From NCBI GenBank assembly GCA_007120685.1, contig SKNG01000310.1, positions 1 to 5,718 on the forward strand: a DNA stretch of 5,718 nucleotides, read 5' to 3'. Shown here one piece after another: positions 1-5,718 of the stretch. Numbering within the stretch: the first letter of the stretch is position 1; each line of letters opens with the position of its first letter. Both the position numbers and the translations under genes were made by a program. The notes below the pieces were generated by a model. The model saw only the letters and a program-made list of their open reading frames with translations, had not been told where the DNA came from and made no database searches. The stretch comes from Paracoccaceae bacterium (GTDB lineage: Bacteria > Pseudomonadota > Alphaproteobacteria > Rhodobacterales > Rhodobacteraceae).

Positions 1-204
1 GGCAGCGGGGCGGCCGGCGCGGCAACCGCCGGCGCGGCCGTGGTCGAGGCGGCGCAGGCGGCGCTGGCCGAAACGCAGGAGGCCGTGCTGCCGTTGGTGC
101 CGTATCTGGACACGCTGCGCTGGGTGTTCATCGCGCTGGCGCTGGCCGGGATCGCGCTGGCGATCTGGGCGCGGATCGACGACTGGCGCAAGGGGCATCG
201 GTAA
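1..204 (+). CDS. C-terminal part of a membrane-anchored protein (5' end outside window; possibly a Rhodobacterales GH108-type muramidase)
   Basis: An open frame runs from the left edge in frame 1 and stops at TAA 202-204; 67 residues are visible. The first part is an Ala/Gly-rich linker, followed by a short amphipathic stretch (VEAAQAALAETQEAV). Next comes one hydrophobic segment at visible residues 41-57 (WVFIALALAGIALAIWA) and a short charged tail, RIDDWRKGHR. This is the shape of a tail anchor with a positively charged cytoplasmic end. From memory, holin-associated N-acetylmuramidases or peptidoglycan-binding proteins of Rhodobacteraceae end in a similar single segment followed by an (R)xDDWRKG(R) tail. 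That identification is a family-resemblance inference, because no catalytic domain is visible. The reading frame is convincing; the function is not established. A strong hairpin lies about 30 bases after the stop. Confidence 0.72.
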   Translation, partial: GSGAAGAATAGAAVVEAAQAALAETQEAVLPLVPYLDTLRWVFIALALAGIALAIWARIDDWRKGHR

Positions 205-233
205 ACGGGGTCGGACCCGGGCCGCACTGGCGC

Positions 234-280
234 AGCTCGGGCGCGGGCGGGCAGGCGCCAAACGCCGCGCGCCCGGGCTT
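234..280 (+). terminator. Long GC-rich hairpin after the 1-204 gene, probable terminator
   Basis: Positions 234-245 (AGCTCGGGCGCG) pair with 268-279 (CGCGCCCGGGCT) over 12 bp with one U.G wobble. An inner GGCG (246-249) can pair with CGCC (263-266), leaving a loop around 250-262. Only two T residues follow (279-280), so the U-tract is very weak. Position about 30 bases after the TAA at 204 and stem strength favour a transcript end for the upstream gene. It could alternatively act as an RNA-stabilising 3' stem. Confidence 0.55.
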
Positions 281-298
281 GATGCGTGATCGCGTCAA
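279..298. repeat. Short inverted repeat TTGATGCG/CGCGTCAA
   Basis: TTGATGCG (279-286) and CGCGTCAA (291-298) form an 8-bp imperfect inverted repeat with loop TGAT; on the plus-strand RNA the mismatch becomes a U.G pair. No T-tract follows on either strand, so it is not a canonical terminator. It sits directly after the 234-280 hairpin and before the C-rich repeats, where an operator or the 5' stem of a small RNA would be possible. No function can be assigned. Confidence 0.35.
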
Positions 299-330
299 AC
301 GGAAGCTGCCTTCCCGGGCCTGCCCGCAAC

Positions 331-368
331 GTTGCCTCTATCGCCCTTGGTTGCCTCCATCACCCTGG
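331..368. repeat. Two tandem 19-bp direct repeats with a CCTCC/CCTCT core
   Basis: GTTGCCTCTATCGCCCTTG (331-349) is followed without a gap by GTTGCCTCCATCACCCTGG (350-368); 16 of 19 positions match. In plus-strand RNA the second copy contains GCCUCC, complementary to the Shine-Dalgarno core GGAGG. ATCGCC (340-345) can pair with GGCGAT (367-372), which would put the second copy in a 21-base loop. No reading frame with credible coding character covers the repeats. Confidence 0.6.
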
Positions 369-420
369 CGATGCCCGAACAGGGCCTGCGTCCCGGAACC
401 GACGCCCGCCGCGCGCGCGG

Positions 421-442
421 AAACGCGCGTATGAGCGCGCGT
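421..442 (-). terminator. Minus-strand terminator hairpin, for the histidine kinase transcript
   Basis: On the minus strand, ACGCGCG (442-436) pairs with CGCGCGT (429-423) over 7 bp with a 6-base loop (CTCATA), followed by T residues at 423-421 and then CC. It lies about 90 bases after the kinase stop at 531, in the right orientation to end that transcript. The T-tract is short. The same hairpin forms on the plus strand but there lacks a T-tract. Confidence 0.5.
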
Positions 443-445
443 GGC

Positions 446-468
446 ACGGGCCTTCGACGGCCCGTTTT
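446..468 (+). terminator. Plus-strand intrinsic terminator
   Basis: ACGGGCC (446-452) and GGCCCGT (459-465) form a perfect 7-bp stem closed by the 6-base loop TTCGAC and are followed by TTT (466-468), giving TTTT with the last stem base. This is the best-formed intrinsic terminator in the window. It lies 242 bases after the stop at 204 and beyond another strong hairpin, so it may serve a separate short transcript starting in 281-445. It also faces the kinase terminator at 421-442, giving a back-to-back pair. Confidence 0.6.
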
Positions 469-530
469 CCGCGATGCCCGCACGGCGGCAACGTCGCTAG
501 GTTTCCATCTGAAAAGACCGCGCCCTCGGG

Positions 531-3158
<2,628 letters not shown>

Positions 3159-3384
3159 GGGCGGGTGCAGCCGGAAACACTCAGCCACAGCCGATCCCCG
3201 TTCGCCCGCAGCGCAGCCCACCCTGGCTCATCCGACGCAAGCCCCCGATCGCTTCCGTTCAATCCACACGAGTGTAGCGCCCACCTGTTTGCCAGAAGGT
3301 AAAGGCGCACCGTCCCGGCATCGCCCCCATCCGACCAACGCGCCGCCGCCTTTTCGGCCTTCGCGCTGGCCGGGTCAGTCACGG

Positions 3385-3458
3385 GGACAAGGGTGCGAAA
3401 CAGGCGGGAAACGGGATGAAAACAGGTAGGCAACAAAACGCTGGACAGGGGTGCGGAA
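3385..3458. repeat. Pair of 16-bp direct repeats, GGACARGGGTGCGRAA
   Basis: GGACAAGGGTGCGAAA (3385-3400) and GGACAGGGGTGCGGAA (3443-3458) match at 14 of 16 positions and start 58 bp apart. The second copy also provides the left arm of the inverted repeat at 3446-3488. The placement upstream of two divergent genes fits binding sites for a regulator, but I recognise no known operator consensus. Confidence 0.45.
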
Positions 3459-3488
3459 TTGAGGTCACATTCTTGTGTGCCACCCCTG
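3446..3488. repeat. Perfect 8-bp inverted repeat CAGGGGTG/CACCCCTG
   Basis: CAGGGGTG (3446-3453) and CACCCCTG (3481-3488) are exact reverse complements separated by 27 bases; inside, CACA (3466-3469) and TGTG (3474-3477) could form a small inner stem. It lies 58-100 bases upstream of the ATG at 3546. It may be a regulator site arranged as facing half-sites, or a hairpin in the 5' leader if transcription starts upstream of it. Which of these, if either, cannot be told from the sequence. Confidence 0.45.
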
Positions 3489-3535
3489 TATCGGCGTCTG
3501 CAAGCCAGCGCCCCTGCCTCAACCCGTCAAGTGCT

Positions 3536-3540
3536 AGGAG
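3536..3540 (+). promoter_or_regulatory. Ribosome binding site AGGAG that fixes the start at 3546
   Basis: AGGAG lies 5 bases before ATG 3546. This decides against the longer in-frame start at 3459, whose extra 29 residues would precede the signal peptide and lack hydrophobic character. Confidence 0.8.
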
Positions 3541-3545
3541 TAATC

Positions 3546-4025
3546 ATGTTCGGACTCGTCAGACTGGCCATCGCCGCCCTTGCCGCTCTGCCCCTGCTTG
3601 CCTTGCCGGGCGCCGCGCAGGATTGGCGTCTGAACCCTTCCTTCGGCGCGATCTCGCTAAATGCCGGCTTCCTGCCAGACCCGCGCACGCGCACCGTCCA
3701 GGCTGGCGGCAGTATCCGCATCAACCCCGCAGGCGATTGCCCGGGCGGCGGCTATGTCGCTAACGCGCCCGATTACCGGCTTAATTATCGCGCTGGCGGT
3801 TTTGCGCTGTCCTTCTACGTGCGCGCCCCCGGCGACACGCTGTTGCTGATCAATGACCCCCAGGGACGCTGGTTCTGCAACGACGACTATTCCGGCCTGG
3901 ACCCGGCCATCCGCTTCGGCAACCCGGCCTCTGGACAGTATGACATCTGGGTCGGCACCTATGGCCGCAACCGCGTGCGCAACGCCACGCTCTACATCAC
4001 CGAGATGGGGCCATTCAGCCGCTGA
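3546..4025 (+). CDS. Small exported protein resembling pre-peptidase C-terminal (PPC)-like domain family
   Basis: The 159-residue product begins with a clear signal peptide (MFGLVRLAIAALAALPLLAL, then PGAAQ), with cleavage expected around residues 24-25, so the mature protein is probably periplasmic or secreted. The mature part has FGAISLNAGFLPDP (33-46), then AGGSIRI, APDYRLNY (74-81), DTLLLINDPQGRWFCNDD (97-114), GLDPAIRF and the signature SGQYDIWVGTYG (129-140), ending in LYITEMGPFSR. I recognise this pattern from short alphaproteobacterial proteins often labelled 'peptidase S1'. It resembles the beta-sandwich PPC domain that accompanies secreted peptidases. No serine-protease catalytic domain is present, so a peptidase role is not supported. 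Cys65 and Cys111 could form a disulfide bond. The acidic NDD motif could bind metal, but this is a guess. The gene stands alone with its own ribosome site and uses slightly more AT-ending codons than its neighbours. Confidence 0.85.
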   Translation: MFGLVRLAIAALAALPLLALPGAAQDWRLNPSFGAISLNAGFLPDPRTRTVQAGGSIRINPAGDCPGGGYVANAPDYRLNYRAGGFALSFYVRAPGDTLLLINDPQGRWFCNDDYSGLDPAIRFGNPASGQYDIWVGTYGRNRVRNATLYITEMGPFSR

Positions 4026-4114
4026 AGCCCTGCGCTTTCCGGCGGCTGCGGCGGCCCGCGGCCGGGACTGGCCCCTGATCTGGATGAACGCGGCGCGCCG
4101 CTTGGCAGGCGGGC

Positions 4115-4135
4115 CGCGCCATGCGCCATGGCGCG
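4115..4135. terminator. Strong hairpin between convergent genes (no T-tract)
   Basis: CGCGCCATG (4115-4123) and CATGGCGCG (4127-4135) form a perfect 9-bp stem with a 3-base loop (CGC). It lies between the exported-protein stop (4025) and the DctM stop (4155), where a shared bidirectional transcript end would be expected. Neither strand has a T-tract after the stem, so it is not a canonical intrinsic terminator. A weaker 5-bp hairpin (4052-4064) and a 10-bp palindrome CGGCGCGCCG (4091-4100) occur in the same gap. Confidence 0.4.
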
Positions 4136-4154
4136 CGCAGGGCAGGCACGGCAA

Positions 4155-5429
4155 TCAGCCCAGGAACGGCACCAGGATCAGCGACAGCGCGGGCACGAAG
4201 GTCACGATGGCCAGCGCGATGATGCAGACGGCAACGAAGGGCATGACGCCGCGATAGAGCGTGCCCAGCGGCGTTCGCAGCAGCGCCTGGGTCATGAACA
4301 GGTTCAGCCCGAAGGGCGGGGTGAACAGGCCGATGGACAGGTTCAGCGTCATGATGATGCCGAAATGGATGGGGTCCACGCCGGCCTGCTGAACCACCGG
4401 CAGCAAGAGCGGCGTCAGCAGCAGGATCGCCGAGGGCGTGTCCAGGAAGGCGCCGATCAGCAGCAGGAAGACATTGATGGCGATCAGCAACTGCCAGGCC
4501 GGCACGTCCAGCCCCGCCACCGTGGCGGCCAGCGCGCGCGGGATGCCGTTGACGGTCAGCACCCAGGTGAAAACCCCCGCCGCCGCCACGATGATCAGGA
4601 TCTGCGCGGTCAGGAACATCGACCGCACCGCCACGTCCCACAGCGCCGGCAACTTCACGTCGCGGTAGATCAGCCCGCTGACCAGCAGCGCATAGACACA
4701 GGCCACGCCCGCGGCCTCGGTCGGCGAGAACACGCCCATGTAGATGCCGCCCAGCACGATGATCGGCATGCCCAGCGCCAGCGCGGATTTCCGCGTGGTC
4801 TGCAACACCCGGCGGCTGCTGTAGGGCGCACCGGCGGCCAGCCCGTAGCGGCGCGCGGTGACATAGACATAGGCGCCCATGATCGCCGCCATCACCAGCC
4901 CCGGCAGGATGCCGGCGGCGAAAAGCCGGGTGATCGACTGCTCGCCGGCGATGCCGTAGAGGATCAGCGCGATGGAGGGCGGGATTAGCTGCGCCACCGC
5001 CGCCGAGGCCGCGATCAGCCCGGCGGCGAAGCGCGGATCATAGCCCTGGGCGTGCATCGGGTCATGGACCAGCCGGCCGATTGCCGCCACCGTGGCCACC
5101 GAAGAGCCGGAGATGGCGCCGAAGAAGGTCGCCCCGCCCAGCGCCGCCTGGCCCAGCCCGCCGCGCAGATGGCCCACCAGGCTCATCGCCCAGTCCACCA
5201 GCCGTTGCGACATCGACCCGCGCGCCATCAATTCACCGGCGAAAAGGAAGAAGGGGATGGCCAGCAGCGCATAGCGGTCCATCGCACCGAAGAGCGCCTG
5301 ATGGACGGCCGCGCCCGGCACGTTCATGAACAGCGCCACGGTCACCGCCGCGCCGACCAGCAGCGCCAGGAACACCGGGAAACCGAAGCCCAGCAGCAGC
5401 ACCGGCAGGCCGAACAGAACCCAGGTCAT
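4155..5429 (-). CDS. dctM: TRAP transporter large permease subunit, DctM family
   Basis: This 424-residue inner-membrane protein is the main transport subunit of a tripartite ATP-independent periplasmic (TRAP) transporter. Such systems import organic acids, classically C4-dicarboxylates, using an ion gradient and a DctP-type binding protein. It is close to the usual length and very hydrophobic, with roughly a dozen membrane segments. Family motifs are in order: AIPFFLFAGELMARG (57-71), GGATFFGAISGSSVAT (98-113), LIPPSIALILYG (148-159), GVFSPTEAAG (232-241), DTPSAILLLTPLLLPVV (330-346) and GLFTPPFGLNLF (367-378). The start is ATG 5429, overlapping the stop of the upstream small permease gene by 4 bases (ATGA), which indicates translational coupling; GTGGGGGG precedes it at about 6 bases. 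The substrate cannot be read from this subunit. The symbol denotes the family, not a proven dicarboxylate transporter. Confidence 0.95.
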   Translation of the reverse strand: MTWVLFGLPVLLLGFGFPVFLALLVGAAVTVALFMNVPGAAVHQALFGAMDRYALLAIPFFLFAGELMARGSMSQRLVDWAMSLVGHLRGGLGQAALGGATFFGAISGSSVATVAAIGRLVHDPMHAQGYDPRFAAGLIAASAAVAQLIPPSIALILYGIAGEQSITRLFAAGILPGLVMAAIMGAYVYVTARRYGLAAGAPYSSRRVLQTTRKSALALGMPIIVLGGIYMGVFSPTEAAGVACVYALLVSGLIYRDVKLPALWDVAVRSMFLTAQILIIVAAAGVFTWVLTVNGIPRALAATVAGLDVPAWQLLIAINVFLLLIGAFLDTPSAILLLTPLLLPVVQQAGVDPIHFGIIMTLNLSIGLFTPPFGLNLFMTQALLRTPLGTLYRGVMPFVAVCIIALAIVTFVPALSLILVPFLG

Positions 5430-5718
5430 CGGCGCCCCCCACCCGCCACCGGCGGCGGGGCCTTCCGGCCCAGCAGCGCGCGCAGCGCCTCCACCGCCAC
5501 CCGCGCCAGACGCAGCACCCCGGCGGCAGCCATGAGCGTGAAACCGATCATGACCGCAGCGTGCACATACAGCATCGGGATGCCAGCCACGGTGCTGCGC
5601 TGCCCGGTGCGCGCCATCAGCGCCATCACCGTCTCGGACTGGCGCGCGACATGCAGGCAGGTGGCGATCAGGCAGATCAGGATCACCGCCTCCAGCACAT
5701 GCTTCCAGACCCCGCGCA
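5426..5718 (-). CDS. dctQ: TRAP transporter small permease subunit, DctQ family (5' end outside window)
   Basis: The frame enters from the right edge and stops at TGA (5428-5426); 96 complete codons are visible, about half the usual DctQ length. The visible part has two membrane segments, VLEAVILICLIATCLHVA and MLYVHAAVMIGFTLMAAAGV. They are joined by a loop, ETVMALMARTGQRSTVAGIP, that matches the DctQ pattern of a GqrS..l.IPm turn before the last helix. The tail is Pro/Gly/Arg-rich (APPPVAGGGRR). DctQ forms a complex with DctM in the inner membrane. The 4-base overlap with the following DctM gene places both in one operon. The codon at 5698-5696 is GTG, but the frame is open upstream to the edge and homology extends through it, so it is unlikely to be the true start. 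Confidence 0.85.
   Translation of the reverse strand, partial: RGVWKHVLEAVILICLIATCLHVARQSETVMALMARTGQRSTVAGIPMLYVHAAVMIGFTLMAAAGVLRLARVAVEALRALLGRKAPPPVAGGGRR

Larger units (their letters stand above)
281..468 (+). ncRNA. Candidate small RNA (boundaries uncertain, 5' end unknown)
   Basis: No believable protein gene lies between 205 and 530. After the hairpin that probably ends the upstream transcript (234-280), the plus strand carries a tandem C-rich repeat (331-368) and then a second, separate intrinsic terminator with a T-tract (446-468). A second plus-strand terminator implies a second transcript. Loop-exposed anti-Shine-Dalgarno C-rich motifs are known in alphaproteobacterial trans-acting small RNAs, which makes the repeats suggestive. 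I see no convincing sigma-70 promoter, and I compared the region with remembered hallmarks of SRP RNA, RNase P RNA and the cobalamin riboswitch without a match. The alternative is read-through from the 1-204 gene with a backup terminator. Confidence 0.3.
3159..3545. promoter_or_regulatory. Divergent intergenic region between kinase and exported-protein genes
   Basis: These 387 bases separate two divergently transcribed genes and must hold the promoters of both. I find no pair of -35/-10 boxes good enough to call. TACACT (minus strand, 3276-3271) resembles a -10 box for the kinase but has no matching -35. Part of this stretch (about 3385-3490) holds repeated CARGGGTG elements, annotated separately. 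Reading frames crossing it on either strand (for example minus strand 3436-3113, starting TTG and running into the kinase gene) show no recognisable domain and look spurious. Confidence 0.6.

Noticed and set aside
285..440. SRP RNA, RNase P RNA or cobalamin riboswitch as the identity of the 281-468 region
   Set aside because: The hallmark conserved segments of these RNAs (for example the SRP GGAAGGAAGCA tract or the riboswitch B12 box) are absent on both strands.
3271..3300. Possible sigma-70 or sigma-54 promoter for the kinase (TACACT box; TGGC...GC spacing)
   Set aside because: The -10-like box has no acceptable -35 partner, and the TGGC/GC elements are one base off the sigma-54 spacing.
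3657..4154. Minus-strand frame of 165 codons opposite the exported-protein gene
   Set aside because: The plus-strand gene has a ribosome site, signal peptide and family motifs; the antisense frame is low-complexity and has none.
4128..4988. Plus-strand frame of 286 codons antisense to dctM
   Set aside because: Composition is extremely Gln/Arg/His/Asp-rich and it is a shadow of the membrane protein codons on the other strand.

Overview
The window is G+C-rich (about two thirds by eye), with strongly GC-biased codon use and long spurious reading frames antisense to the real genes. Together with the gene families present (a two-gene TRAP permease cluster, a 7TM hybrid histidine kinase, and a small secreted protein of a type I associate with Rhodobacteraceae), this suggests an alphaproteobacterium, most likely of the Rhodobacterales. 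That placement is inference from style and gene content; no marker gene is present.

Layout, left to right. Positions 1-204 (+) are the 3' end of a gene whose product ends in one membrane anchor. A long GC-rich hairpin at 234-280 probably ends its transcript. Positions 281-468 contain no credible protein gene but do contain a 19-bp tandem repeat with a CCTCC core and a second, independent plus-strand terminator, so a small RNA is possible. Next to it, a minus-strand hairpin (421-442) probably ends the transcript arriving from the right. Positions 531-3158 (-) encode a large membrane hybrid sensor histidine kinase (7TM input, two PAS domains, HisKA, HATPase, receiver). Positions 3159-3545 are a divergent intergenic region with repeated CARGGGTG elements. 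Positions 3546-4025 (+) encode a small exported protein resembling stand-alone bacterial pre-peptidase C-terminal-like domains. Positions 4155-5429 (-) encode a TRAP transporter large permease (DctM), overlapping by 4 bp the end of the small permease gene (DctQ, 5426 to beyond the right edge).

How the genes relate. The DctQ and DctM genes form one operon, and the two proteins act together with a periplasmic solute-binding protein (DctP) not seen here. The kinase and the exported protein are divergent neighbours and could share control from the region between them, but nothing links them functionally to the transporter, which converges on them. The kinase has no response regulator or Hpt gene in the window. 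Overall this is mostly ordinary chromosomal sequence. The two parts that merit a closer look are both non-coding: the possible small RNA near 281-468 and the repeat cluster at 3385-3488.
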